Below, piece by piece: positions 1 through 7,095 of a stretch of DNA of 12,561 nt. Both the position numbers and the translations under genes were made by a program. The stretch is from NCBI GenBank assembly GCA_022562855.1, contig JADFON010000026.1, positions 1-12,561 of the forward strand, given 5' to 3'. Below the pieces are notes generated by a model that did no database searches, was not told where the DNA came from, and was given only the letters and a program-made list of their open reading frames with translations. Source of the stretch: Candidatus Zhuqueibacterota bacterium. Its GTDB lineage: Bacteria > SM23-31. How positions within the stretch are numbered: position 1 is the first letter of the stretch; each line of letters opens with the position of its first letter.

Positions 1-1
1 C

Positions 2-97
2 ATTGATGATAGCCATCAAAAATCCAATTGGTTGTTTTTACGCTATAGCAGAGGCAAATTCGAACTGCAATTGAGAGGAAGAAATCAACCAGGATGA
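2..97 (+). CDS. possible C-terminal end of an upstream gene (partial)
   Basis: Frame 2 is open from the window edge to a TGA at 95-97 and reads as 31 residues ending in ...LRGRNQPG. The mix of aromatic, basic and hydrophobic residues (for example NWLFLRYSRGKFELQLRG) looks like the last beta-strands of a folded protein. I do not recognise the family. Frame 3 is also open over much of this stretch, so the choice of frame is uncertain. If real, the gene ends about 37 bases before larE and could share its transcript. Confidence 0.35.
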   Translation: MDDSHQKSNWLFLRYSRGKFELQLRGRNQPG

Positions 98-134
98 AAT
101 CCGTCATTAAAATCATTAAGCTGTCATCTCGTTG

Positions 135-971
135 ATGAATTTAGACAAAAAATACTTAATGCTGCAGAATATCCTGCGTGAAATGAAGGGAGTGGTCATC
201 GGATTTTCCGGTGGCGTAGACAGTACGCTCTTGCTAAAAGTCGCATCGGATATACTTAAAGACAGAGCGATCGGCGTAATAGCGGTCTCATTTTCATTTC
301 CCGAACATGAACTTGATGAAGCAAAGGATATTGGCAAGCAAATAGGCGCTAATCTGCGGATCATCAATACTGAAGAAGGAAATAATCCCCAATATTTGAA
401 AAATCCGATAAACCGGTGTTATTTTTGCAGGTCGGAGCTTTTTGTTAAAATGTCCGAAATCGCCGAAGAGTCCGGAATTACTTTTCTTGCCGATGGTACA
501 AATACCGATGACGATGGAGATTACCGCCCGGGAAACATTGCACAAAAAAAATATGCAGTCAGAAGCCCGCTTCGGGAGGCAGACTTAAACAAAAATGAGA
601 TCAGGATGCTGTCCAGACGTCTTGGACTGTCTACTTATGACAAACCTGCTTTTTCATGTCTCGCCTCACGCATTCCTTACGGCTTTGAAATAACAAAGGG
701 GAAATTATATATGATAGAAAAAGCTGAATTGTTTCTTAGAGATCTTGGCTTTGTAAGTGTCCGCGTCAGGCATTATGACGTAACAGCCAGAATTGAAGTT
801 GGTTCTGATGAATTGGCTAAAATCATGGAAGAATCCCTGAGAGATAAAATAATAAGAAGGTTTAAGGAGTTGGGCTTTACCTATGTCACTCTTGACCTGG
901 AAGGTTTTCGTTCCGGCAGTATGAACGAAGTGTTAGCGCATAATCAAGACGCTATCCCGGGTACACAGTAA
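135..971 (+). CDS. larE: LarE, ATP-dependent sulfur transferase for nickel-pincer cofactor synthesis
   Basis: LarE adenylates the carboxylates of pyridinium-3,5-biscarboxylic acid mononucleotide and inserts sulfur, a late cytoplasmic step in making the nickel-pincer nucleotide cofactor of lactate racemase and related enzymes. The protein is 278 residues from the ATG at 135, the family's usual length; a TTG at 132 is an in-frame alternative. An N-terminal PP-loop ATP pyrophosphatase domain carries SGGVDST at residues 25-31. NRCYFCRSE holds Cys95 and Cys98, and KPAFSCLASRIPYG holds Cys175, which matches by position the sacrificial Cys176 of Lactobacillus LarE. Three cysteines placed this way also fit the LarE class reported to use a [4Fe-4S] cluster and recycle sulfur, but that assignment is inference. 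No larA, larB or larC lies in the window. No clear ribosome binding site precedes the start. Confidence 0.92.
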   Translation: MNLDKKYLMLQNILREMKGVVIGFSGGVDSTLLLKVASDILKDRAIGVIAVSFSFPEHELDEAKDIGKQIGANLRIINTEEGNNPQYLKNPINRCYFCRSELFVKMSEIAEESGITFLADGTNTDDDGDYRPGNIAQKKYAVRSPLREADLNKNEIRMLSRRLGLSTYDKPAFSCLASRIPYGFEITKGKLYMIEKAELFLRDLGFVSVRVRHYDVTARIEVGSDELAKIMEESLRDKIIRRFKELGFTYVTLDLEGFRSGSMNEVLAHNQDAIPGTQ

Positions 972-989
972 AAGTTGCGCGCCGGACTT

Positions 990-1748
990 ATGGATTTTTC
1001 AACAATTGACAAAATAATGCTCAGCGAATTTACTATATTCGCAGATTATCCTGAGCTAAGGGCGGTTACGGTAGCCGGTAAAGCATTTGAATCGAATTCT
1101 ACCCGTTATAATGATCCGGGAAACGGGAAGAACGATGTGCTGTCCAAACCGGAACTAAGATTTTATAATAATATCAATTTGCCGGCTGAATGTTTGGCAA
1201 AAATCCGGCAGGTACATGGCAACAGCGTAAAGGTCGTATTTGAGCCGGGAAGTTTTGGTGAAAGCGACGGTATGATAACCCGCAAAAAGAATACCTATTT
1301 GAGAATTGTTACCGCTGATTGCCTGCCGCTGTTTTTTTATGATCCGGTTTCGTGCTCTATTGGTTTAGCGCATGCCGGCTGGAGAGGTTTAAAAGCAAAT
1401 ATTGCAGGTAAAGTTACACGACAAATGCAATCCAGTTTTAAAACAAAACCTATGGATTTACTTGTCGCCGTCGGTCCTTTTATCCGGGACTGCTGTTATT
1501 CTGTTAAGGATGATGTTGCCTCTCTATTTTCTGCCGGTTTCGCAAAACCGGCGAAGAATGGAAAATACATGGTTAACTTAGGTGAGATAGTAATGAATCA
1601 ATTGACCGATTCAGGAATTAGGCGGAAAAATGTTGAGATTTCAAAGGAATGCACGTATTGTCATGATGAGCGGTTTTCCAGTGCGCGGCGCGACGGGAAA
1701 AGGTCGGGAAGAAATATCAGTCTTATAGGACTGGTGCATAATAATTGA
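990..1748 (+). CDS. pgeF: PgeF/YfiH family purine nucleoside phosphorylase (LACC1-like, formerly 'polyphenol oxidase')
   Basis: This cytoplasmic zinc enzyme family phosphorolyses adenosine, inosine and related nucleosides and can deaminate adenosine; in E. coli a role in editing peptidoglycan precursors was also reported. The family's zinc-site motifs are all present: RQVHG (His76), TADCLPLFF (Cys111) and LAHAGWRGLK (His128). The conserved GPFIRDCCY segment follows, and the C-terminal CTYCHDERFSSARRDG matches the usual C..C....SYRRD end. From the ATG at 990 the protein is 252 residues, typical for the family; a TTG at 975 would add five residues (MRAGL) with no family support. It follows larE closely and its TGA lies next to the uppP reading frame, which suggests one transcript. 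Confidence 0.9.
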   Translation: MDFSTIDKIMLSEFTIFADYPELRAVTVAGKAFESNSTRYNDPGNGKNDVLSKPELRFYNNINLPAECLAKIRQVHGNSVKVVFEPGSFGESDGMITRKKNTYLRIVTADCLPLFFYDPVSCSIGLAHAGWRGLKANIAGKVTRQMQSSFKTKPMDLLVAVGPFIRDCCYSVKDDVASLFSAGFAKPAKNGKYMVNLGEIVMNQLTDSGIRRKNVEISKECTYCHDERFSSARRDGKRSGRNISLIGLVHNN

Positions 1749-1837
1749 TTTTAAGGACTGAAGCAGGCAATAAGCAACCAAAAACGCAGCCCCTAAAAGG
1801 TTTTAATAACAATCAATCTAATTTAATCAGTCAATTC

Positions 1838-2659
1838 GTGATTACAGATTTTAGTGATAGTATTATTCTCGGCTTAATTCAGGGACTGACAGAGTTTTTC
1901 CCGGTCAGTAGTTCGGGTCATCTGGTATTTGCAAAAGCGCTGCTCGGTGTCGGGGATATTCCCCTTTTTTACGATATTTTTTTTCACTTTGCCACGGTAC
2001 TGGCAATATTGACATATTTCAAACGCGATATTGCCGACTTATTATATGGTCTTGTAAAATATATTTCGATTGTTATCGGCGGTGGTAAAAACGATGCGGA
2101 TGATTCCATTGCCAAAAATGCGCGACTCGCTTTCTATCTAATTATCGGTTCTATACCCGCGGCTTTGGCAGGATTGACGTTTGAAGATTATATTAAGAGT
2201 TTCTTTACATCACCCGGCTTAGTCGCGGTTTTCTTAACAATCACCGGAATTATACTTTTAAGTACAATTTGGTTGAAAAGCAGCGAAAAACCGGTATCAC
2301 GGATTTCAGCTTTATCGATTGGTTTAATGCAGGCATTTGCTTTGTTTCCGGGAATTTCTCGTTCGGGAATTACGATTGTAACAGGTTTATGGCTCGGAAT
2401 TAAACCTCTGGATGCAGTCAAATTCTCGTTCTTTTTGGCGGTTCCAATTATTCTTGGGGCAAATATTCTGGAATTTTCTTCAGTTCCGCTATACACTATA
2501 AGTGAAGAAATATTGACACTTTTGGCAGGAGGAATTGCATCGTACCTGTCGGGTCTTTTCGCTATATCGATCGTGCTTAAGCTGGTCGGAAACACCCGGT
2601 TTTATTTGTTTGGCGTTTATTGTGTATTGGCAGGCATAACCGCTTATATTAGTGTGTAA
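1838..2659 (+). CDS. uppP: undecaprenyl-diphosphate phosphatase (BacA/UppP family)
   Basis: UppP dephosphorylates undecaprenyl diphosphate at the membrane, recycling the lipid carrier for peptidoglycan and other surface polymers; overproduction gives bacitracin resistance in other bacteria. Both signature motifs are present: QGLTEFFPVSSSGHL near residues 15-29, with the catalytic glutamate, and FPGISRSG near 170-177, with the active-site arginine. The rest is a series of hydrophobic helices, and KRDI after the fourth hydrophobic stretch is typical. The frame is open from a TTG at 1745 that overlaps the pgeF stop, giving 304 residues. I chose the GTG at 1838 because it gives 273 residues and places the first motif about ten residues from the N-terminus, as in the family. 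The extra 31 residues are polar and Asn/Gln-rich. Confidence 0.9.
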   Translation: MITDFSDSIILGLIQGLTEFFPVSSSGHLVFAKALLGVGDIPLFYDIFFHFATVLAILTYFKRDIADLLYGLVKYISIVIGGGKNDADDSIAKNARLAFYLIIGSIPAALAGLTFEDYIKSFFTSPGLVAVFLTITGIILLSTIWLKSSEKPVSRISALSIGLMQAFALFPGISRSGITIVTGLWLGIKPLDAVKFSFFLAVPIILGANILEFSSVPLYTISEEILTLLAGGIASYLSGLFAISIVLKLVGNTRFYLFGVYCVLAGITAYISV

Positions 2660-2701
2660 AAAAAATGAAAAAAAGTCCAACAATTAATAAGGGAAAAATC
2701 T

Positions 2702-4153
2702 ATGGAAAAGCGGGAAGTATTTAGTTCGCGGCTGGGACTTATACTTGCAACTCTTGGTATGGCTCTCGGCACCGGGAATATTTGGAGATTCCCACGAATT
2801 ATTGCCCAGAATGGCGGGGGTTCGTTTCTTATTCCCTGGCTGATATTTCTCTTTTTGTGGTCGATTCCTTTGTTAATCCTTGAATTCAGCCTTGGAAAGG
2901 CAGCGCGTAAGGGAACTATCGGCTCTTTTGGAAAAATCATGGGCAAAAAGTTCGGATGGATGGGCTCTTACGTTGGTTTCTGTGCGATGGCAATAATGTT
3001 TTACTATTCCGTTGTAACGGGTTGGTGTATAAAGTACCTGTTTTCTTCGGTTTCCGGCTCGGTTCTCAGTCAAGATGGTCAAGCTTTCTGGAACTCTTTC
3101 TTGTCTTCAAGTTACCAGCCTATAATCTTTCATTTCATGGCTATGCTTTTCGGGTCATTTATAATATATAAGGGCGTTCGGGGGATAGAAAAAGTGAATA
3201 AAATCCTGATTCCATCACTCCTTGTAATATTGCTTATTGGGATGATAAGAGCACTTACTCTCCCGGGTGCAGCCGCAGGATTGAATTACTTATTTACTCC
3301 GAATTTCAGCGACCTTCTAAATTATAAGATTTGGCTTGAAGCGCTTACACAATCTGCCTGGTCTACCGGGGCAGGTTGGGGTCTTGTTATTACCTATGCG
3401 GTCTACATGAGAGAAAAAGAGGATATCGTACTTAATTCAACTATTATCGGGTTTGGCGATTACGGTGTTTCTCTGATTGCGGCTATCACGATTATCCCTG
3501 TTGTGTTCGCTCTTATGCCGTCTATTGAAGCAGCGACAGAACTTGTGCAGCAGTCAGGTCCAGCCAGCACCGGGTTGACTTTTATCTGGATACCTGAATT
3601 GTTTAACCAAATGCCGGGCGGTAGGTTTTTCCTTATATTATTTTTTCTCGCACTCAGTTTTGCGGCGATTTCTTCTTTGATTTCGATGATTGAATTGACG
3701 ACAAGAATATTTATAGACATGGGACTGACAAGAAAAAAAGCTATCATCATGGTAGGGTCGACCGCATTCGTGCTCGGCGCCCCATCTGCGCTCAGTATGG
3801 GTTTCTTTGGAAACCAGGATTGGGTATGGGGAGTCGGATTACTGGTAAGCGGGTTTTTTATCGCGATGGCAGCAATTACCTACGGAGTCAAAAAGTTTAG
3901 AAATGATTTTATTAACCAGGAAGGAAACGATATACATCTCGGAAAGTTTTTTGATATAATTGTATATCTTATACCGGTCCAGTTTGTTGTTCTCTTATGG
4001 TGGTGGTTTAGCCAGGCGGGCGGATGGACAGATATCTTTAGTTCGTACAGTGTCGGTACCTGCCTGATCCAGTGGGGACTGGCAATTACTATTTTTATAG
4101 TTTTTAACAAAAAAATTATGGCTCTCACTTTAAAGGAAGGGGAAGCTCGATGA
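2702..4153 (+). CDS. sodium-dependent transporter, NSS/SNF family (probably amino acid uptake)
   Basis: A 483-residue inner-membrane protein of the neurotransmitter:sodium symporter family, which couples inward sodium flow to import of amino acids or similar solutes. The N-terminus has the family hallmark: an unwound first helix with GNIWRFP at residues 25-31, followed by NGGGSFLIPW. About eleven or twelve hydrophobic segments follow. The sodium-site region in the eighth helix (LSFAAISSLISMIELTTRIF, near residues 318-337) is also recognisable. A purine-rich stretch, AAGGGAAAAA, lies just before the ATG. The stop overlaps the ATG of a 40-residue membrane peptide by four bases. That pairing matches MetP/MetS-type bacterial NSS transporters, so methionine or alanine are plausible substrates; this substrate call is inference. 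Confidence 0.93.
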   Translation: MEKREVFSSRLGLILATLGMALGTGNIWRFPRIIAQNGGGSFLIPWLIFLFLWSIPLLILEFSLGKAARKGTIGSFGKIMGKKFGWMGSYVGFCAMAIMFYYSVVTGWCIKYLFSSVSGSVLSQDGQAFWNSFLSSSYQPIIFHFMAMLFGSFIIYKGVRGIEKVNKILIPSLLVILLIGMIRALTLPGAAAGLNYLFTPNFSDLLNYKIWLEALTQSAWSTGAGWGLVITYAVYMREKEDIVLNSTIIGFGDYGVSLIAAITIIPVVFALMPSIEAATELVQQSGPASTGLTFIWIPELFNQMPGGRFFLILFFLALSFAAISSLISMIELTTRIFIDMGLTRKKAIIMVGSTAFVLGAPSALSMGFFGNQDWVWGVGLLVSGFFIAMAAITYGVKKFRNDFINQEGNDIHLGKFFDIIVYLIPVQFVVLLWWWFSQAGGWTDIFSSYSVGTCLIQWGLAITIFIVFNKKIMALTLKEGEAR

Positions 4154-4272
4154 ATACGTCCGCAATAGTTATGCTGATCGTTGTTGGCGGCATTGTCTGG
4201 ATTGGATTTATTGTCTCCTTGCGAATCGCTCTAAAACGTGAAAAAGGGAAAAATTCCGCTGATACTGAATAG
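4150..4272 (+). CDS. MetS-like small membrane subunit of the NSS transporter (40 aa)
   Basis: A 40-residue reading frame starts with ATG inside the ATGA overlap at the end of the transporter gene and ends with TAG. It has one hydrophobic helix (IVMLIVVGGIVWIGFIVSL, about residues 6-24) followed by a basic then acidic tail (RIALKREKGKNSADTE). This is the pattern of the methionine/alanine import NSS transporter small subunit, a family in which the small partner (MetS in Corynebacterium) is needed for transport by the large subunit. Stop/start overlap implies translational coupling and one-to-one production with the transporter. The gene is short enough that automated callers often miss it. Identification rests on topology and context rather than long sequence motifs. 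Confidence 0.82.
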   Translation: MNTSAIVMLIVVGGIVWIGFIVSLRIALKREKGKNSADTE

Positions 4273-4287
4273 GTTGCGATAAACAAA

Positions 4288-5352
4288 ATGACTAAGAAAC
4301 AATCATACCGTGATAAATTATTAATGATCAGAAATTCCGATTTGATGCCTTCTTACGTATTTACGGGAGCAGAGGATTTTCTTCGCGAGACAGCGGTTAC
4401 TATGATAACTGAAAAGGCAAAAACCGAAGATGACGGGGAAGTTACGATTACAAAGTTCTATGGAGAAGAGATTGAAGCGGATGAACTGAGTGTCGATCTG
4501 TTATCATATTCACTGTTTTCAGACCGGAAATTTATCATTATTAAGGATGCAGGCAGAATGAAAAAAACCTGTTGGGTGGTTATTGAGAATTATATAAAGG
4601 AACCGTTTGAAAAAACAGTACTTATACTCGATAGTGAAAAAATAAAGACGCGGGAGAAAAAGCCGGATGATTCCGACGGCTCAGGTAAAAATATTGGTTC
4701 AGTAATAAACTATGTCATGAAGCATTCATTCTGTCTTGATTTCCCATTGTTATATGATAACCAAATAATGGAGTGGATGAACAGATACACGAGTAAATTA
4801 GGCTTAAAAGTCAGTCCCGAAGCCCTCAGGGTTCTTATCGATGCTAATGAAAATAATCTTAGAAATTTTGTAAATGAGTTTGAAAAACTCCGTCTTAATT
4901 TTCCCGGTGAACAACTGATAAACGAATCGGATATGTTAGAACTCATACAGACCAACCGGGGTTTTAAAATATTTGAATTTTTAGACTCTATATGTGAGGC
5001 AGACGGGTCACGGGCAATTGCACAATTACAACAAATAATATTGCAAAATGAAAATGCCCCTTATGTTTTGGTAATGATTACCCGGCAGTTGACCAACCTG
5101 CTAAAAATAAGAATTTTTCTGGACAAAGGGATTCACAGGAGCAAGATTTATAAAGTTTCGGGTATGAATTCGTACGTTGTGGGTAAATGTTTACCACAGG
5201 CAGAAAGAATATCTTTCGAGGAACTCAGAGGGCTGCTTGAGGCAACGCTTGAAGCGGACAAAGGTCTCAAAACCGGTTATCAGACCGATCAAATGATTTT
5301 AACGATACTTATACAAAAATTTATATCGGCTTTTAGCAAAAATGCTGCGTAA
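4288..5352 (+). CDS. holA: DNA polymerase III, delta subunit
   Basis: The delta subunit is the 'wrench' of the clamp-loader complex: it opens the beta sliding clamp so it can be placed on primed DNA. The 354-residue protein is close to the usual 330-350. The N-terminal AAA+-like domain begins with YVFTGAEDFLRETAVTMI (residues ~18-35), resembling the usual ...lleG.e.yl.......i start, and lacks a Walker A motif, as expected for delta. KFIIIKDAGRMKK (~77-89) and the lid segment LRVLIDANENNLRNFVNEFEKL (family L...vg.dl..l..EleKL) are characteristic. The C-terminal helical collar has the LVMITRQLTNLLKI segment typical of HolA. It starts 15 bases after the MetS-like gene with only a weak ribosome binding site. 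A stretch of about 84 bases separates it from the sigma-factor gene. Confidence 0.88.
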   Translation: MTKKQSYRDKLLMIRNSDLMPSYVFTGAEDFLRETAVTMITEKAKTEDDGEVTITKFYGEEIEADELSVDLLSYSLFSDRKFIIIKDAGRMKKTCWVVIENYIKEPFEKTVLILDSEKIKTREKKPDDSDGSGKNIGSVINYVMKHSFCLDFPLLYDNQIMEWMNRYTSKLGLKVSPEALRVLIDANENNLRNFVNEFEKLRLNFPGEQLINESDMLELIQTNRGFKIFEFLDSICEADGSRAIAQLQQIILQNENAPYVLVMITRQLTNLLKIRIFLDKGIHRSKIYKVSGMNSYVVGKCLPQAERISFEELRGLLEATLEADKGLKTGYQTDQMILTILIQKFISAFSKNAA

Positions 5353-5403
5353 AGATTGGCGAAAAATAATAATCAAAAAATAAATGGTTTTTCTATTGAA
5401 AAA

Positions 5404-5418
5404 AGGGAACTTTTCCCT
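5404..5418 (+). promoter_or_regulatory. inverted repeat upstream of the ECF sigma gene
   Basis: AGGGAA and TTCCCT form a perfect 6-base inverted repeat around a 3-base centre, 18 bases before the sigma-factor ATG. It could be an operator or a small RNA hairpin near the ribosome binding site (AGGT at 5427-5430). It also contains GGAACTT, the -35 core of sigma-E-type promoters, but a -10 at normal spacing would put the transcript start at or past the ATG. A self-activated ECF promoter is therefore doubtful here. Confidence 0.35.
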
Positions 5419-5436
5419 GCGAAATAGGTAGTATAC

Positions 5437-6036
5437 ATGAGTAAAGAAAGGCGCCTTGGTAAAACTCCTTCCGATGAAGACCTTATTCTTCAATTTCAAG
5501 AGGGAAATGTTTATGCCTTTGAACAAATAGTAAATCGTTACAAAGACCAACTCGTCAATTTTGCTTTCAGGTTTCTGGGCGATGTTGAGGATGCGGAGGA
5601 TATAGTCCAGGAAACATTTCTGAGAGTATTCCGAAAGAAAAAAGCTTACAAAAATGTAGCAAAGTTTTCAACCTGGATATATACAATAACCGGCAATCTT
5701 GCTAAAACGGAGCTAAGACGTCGCAAAAGACGTAAACTTCTTTCTATCAGTAGTCTTGGATTTGAAGATAAAGATTTTGAACTGACGGATACTAAAAAAG
5801 GACCGGAAGAAAATGTTGACGACCTTCTGCAAAGCAGGGTGATTCAGAAAGCAATCGATAGTCTGCCGGATAAATTTAAAGAAGTTATAATATTTCGCGA
5901 TTTGCAGGAACTTTCTTACGAAGAGATAAGTAAAATCGTAAAAATACCGCTTGGTACAGTCAAATCCCGTGTCAACCGGGGAAGATTAAAACTTCAGGAA
6001 AAATTGATTGGATATTTAAAGGAAATAAAAGAGTAA
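5437..6036 (+). CDS. ECF (sigma-70 family, RpoE-like) RNA polymerase sigma factor
   Basis: A 199-residue extracytoplasmic-function sigma factor that directs RNA polymerase to stress or envelope-response promoters. Sigma region 2 spans about residues 13-95: the core-binding helix (FEQIVNRYKDQLVNFAFRFL) is followed by the -10 recognition segment (DAEDIVQETFLRVFR, then FSTWIYTITGNLAKTELRRRKR). A charged linker of about 40 residues leads to region 4 (residues ~133-190), where the helix-turn-helix reads LSYEEISKIVKIPLGTVKSRVNRGR, the standard -35 binding motif. There is no extra C-terminal domain. The next gene, two bases or a few codons later, is a zinc-binding transmembrane anti-sigma factor, so activity is probably held at the membrane until a signal releases it. 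Confidence 0.95.
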   Translation: MSKERRLGKTPSDEDLILQFQEGNVYAFEQIVNRYKDQLVNFAFRFLGDVEDAEDIVQETFLRVFRKKKAYKNVAKFSTWIYTITGNLAKTELRRRKRRKLLSISSLGFEDKDFELTDTKKGPEENVDDLLQSRVIQKAIDSLPDKFKEVIIFRDLQELSYEEISKIVKIPLGTVKSRVNRGRLKLQEKLIGYLKEIKE

Positions 6037-6043
6037 TTTGCCT

Positions 6044-6628
6044 ATGATTAATTGTGAACGATTTGCGCAGCAGTTATCTGATTATCTTGAGGGTGAAGTT
6101 TCAGAGGAAAATTATAAACTGCTAAATGCACACGAAAACTCATGTAATAAATGTGCTGAGATGGTAATCAATGCCCGTCTTTTATCAAAAATGTTGAGAA
6201 ATATTCCGGCAATAAAGGCATCCGATAATTTTACAAAAAACTTACGCCTTAAATTAGCGGCAGAAACAGCATTGCAAAAAAACGGCGCGGTCAAACGTGC
6301 TGTTATTAACGTAAGAACTTTCAGTTTGAAACCGGTTGTCGTAACTTTTGCCGCTGCCGCATCATTCTTCATTGCGTTTATACTTTTGGATTCATATATC
6401 CTTGATGATGACAGCGAGGTATTAATGTCCCCGCGTATTGAAATTCCACCGCTTCCGGGTACGGATCAAAACGCCAATGCGAATCAAAATTTATTCGTTC
6501 CTAATCAGATGCAGGTGGGAGGATTCACCGTATCAGACAGCCTTGAGAAGTTTTTTCAGGATACTGTCGGCGAAAGTCTAATGAAGGATGACCCTTCCAG
6601 AGCGCCTCGAAAGGATTCCAAACGCTAA
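6044..6628 (+). CDS. transmembrane anti-sigma factor with zinc-finger (zf-HC2/ZAS) domain
   Basis: Probable partner and inhibitor of the preceding ECF sigma factor. From the ATG at 6044 it is 194 residues; a TTG at 6038 would add two. The N-terminal cytoplasmic domain carries the ZAS zinc motif His-x3-Cys-x2-Cys (His30, Cys34, Cys37 in AHENSCNKCAE), with an additional Cys4 near the start that can act as a fourth ligand. After a helical segment, one membrane helix spans about residues 98-120 (VVVTFAAAASFFIAFILL...). The outer part is Asn/Gln/Pro-rich (for example GTDQNANANQN) and probably lies in the periplasm. It follows the sigma gene almost directly, as in most ECF modules. It is likely controlled by zinc redox state or regulated proteolysis, but nothing in the sequence says which. 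Confidence 0.9.
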   Translation: MINCERFAQQLSDYLEGEVSEENYKLLNAHENSCNKCAEMVINARLLSKMLRNIPAIKASDNFTKNLRLKLAAETALQKNGAVKRAVINVRTFSLKPVVVTFAAAASFFIAFILLDSYILDDDSEVLMSPRIEIPPLPGTDQNANANQNLFVPNQMQVGGFTVSDSLEKFFQDTVGESLMKDDPSRAPRKDSKR

Positions 6629-6766
6629 TCCTGCTGTATATCTTCCATGGGACCGCGAAAAAAACCTCTAAACTTCTGCTATAAATACTAAACCACTGAA
6701 TAATTAATATCAAATACAATTATATTGTATTTTTTGTGAATCGGGATTATATTATTACTGCTTAAT

Positions 6767-6775
6767 TGGTATAAT
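6767..6775 (+). promoter_or_regulatory. candidate extended -10 promoter
   Basis: TGGTATAAT is a perfect extended -10 (TGnTATAAT) for the housekeeping sigma factor. No good -35 is present at normal spacing, which extended -10 promoters can tolerate. A transcript would start near 6782 and read into the hairpin and long inverted repeat downstream. Base composition here is very AT-rich, so a chance match is possible. Confidence 0.3.
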
Positions 6776-6777
6776 AT

Positions 6778-6799
6778 AACCGGAAGAAAATGCCCGGTT
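6778..6799 (+). terminator. small hairpin, possible weak terminator
   Basis: AACCGG and CCGGTT form a 6-base perfect stem around a 10-base loop, in otherwise AT-rich sequence 150 bases after the anti-sigma stop. Only three T residues follow, so termination would be weak. It overlaps the start of any transcript from the TGGTATAAT box. Confidence 0.3.
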
Positions 6800-6850
6800 T
6801 CAGGACTGCCATAGCGCATAAATTCACTCATACAGGATTTAAAGAAGATT

Positions 6851-6916
6851 TAAGTGTATCATTTTGATAAGATGCATCATTATGATAAATAGATGTGTAT
6901 TGAAATGATACATTTA
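6851..6916 (+). repeat. long inverted repeat with operator-like subrepeats (possible enhancer for the sigma-54 promoter)
   Basis: The arms 6851-6869 and 6898-6916 can pair over 19 positions (16 Watson-Crick and 3 G-T), including the perfect 10-base repeat TGTATCATTT / AAATGATACA at 6855-6864 and 6903-6912. Inside lie two smaller palindromes of the same type: TATCATTTTGATA (6857-6869) and ATCATTATGAT (6876-6886), plus the 8-base palindrome GATGCATC (6871-6878). The block sits about 140-200 bases before the predicted transcript start of the pilin gene, roughly where activators of sigma-54 promoters bind. A regulator-binding cluster is the favoured reading. A T-rich tract follows (6913-6927), so an AT-rich terminator is an alternative. 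Confidence 0.5.
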
Positions 6917-6973
6917 TTTTGTTTTTTGGCAGGTTTGTTGTTATATTACGGTATCAAGGGCACTCAATTTAGT

Positions 6974-7010
6974 AATTTAACTTTTTTTTAGTTTGTTATT
7001 ACGTTAAATT
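6974..7010 (+). repeat. 8-base inverted repeat between enhancer-like block and sigma-54 promoter
   Basis: AATTTAAC (6974-6981) and GTTAAATT (7003-7010) are perfect inverted copies separated by 21 bases containing an A/T-only run. They lie 18 bases before the -24 element. They could be a second activator site or an IHF-type bending region; the sequence does not decide. Confidence 0.35.
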
Positions 7011-7027
7011 GCCCCTTTGTAAAATCC

Positions 7028-7044
7028 TGGCACGGAAGTTGCAA
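7028..7044 (+). promoter_or_regulatory. sigma-54 (RpoN) -24/-12 promoter of the pilin-like gene
   Basis: TGGCACGGAAGTTGCAA matches the sigma-54 consensus TGGCACG-N4-TTGCA, with GG and GC exactly 10 bases apart. Transcription should start near 7054, leaving a leader of about 42 bases. The leader ends in a strong ribosome binding site, AGGAGGT at 7086-7092. Type IV pilin genes in several bacteria are known to use sigma-54 together with a PilR-type activator, so site and gene fit each other. Confidence 0.85.
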
Positions 7045-7095
7045 ATTATGATGGTGAAATTGATTATGGCAATATGTAAGTAAACAGGAGGTAGT

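Larger units (their letters stand above)
6629..7095. other. 467-base regulatory spacer between anti-sigma factor and pilin genes
   Basis: This is the only long gene-free stretch in the AT-rich half. I see no convincing small gene in it. It holds an extended -10 box, a small GC-containing hairpin, a long AT-rich inverted repeat with operator-like subrepeats, a second 8-base inverted repeat, and a sigma-54 promoter, each entered separately. Together they read as the 3' end of the sigma/anti-sigma transcript followed by the control region of the pilin gene. Confidence 0.6.

Noticed and set aside
94-135. 13-codon frame after the possible gene end at 97, considered as a leader peptide for larE
   Set aside because: No regulatory codon run and no attenuator hairpin; probably chance.
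2188-2595. 135-codon minus-strand frame inside uppP
   Set aside because: It is the complement of a membrane protein with conserved UppP motifs and shows no family features of its own.
5406-5437. Autoregulatory ECF promoter (GGAACTT) for the sigma gene
   Set aside because: At 16-17 base spacing the -10 would fall at 5429-5435 and transcription would begin at or past the ATG; no TC(A/T)-type -10 is visible there.
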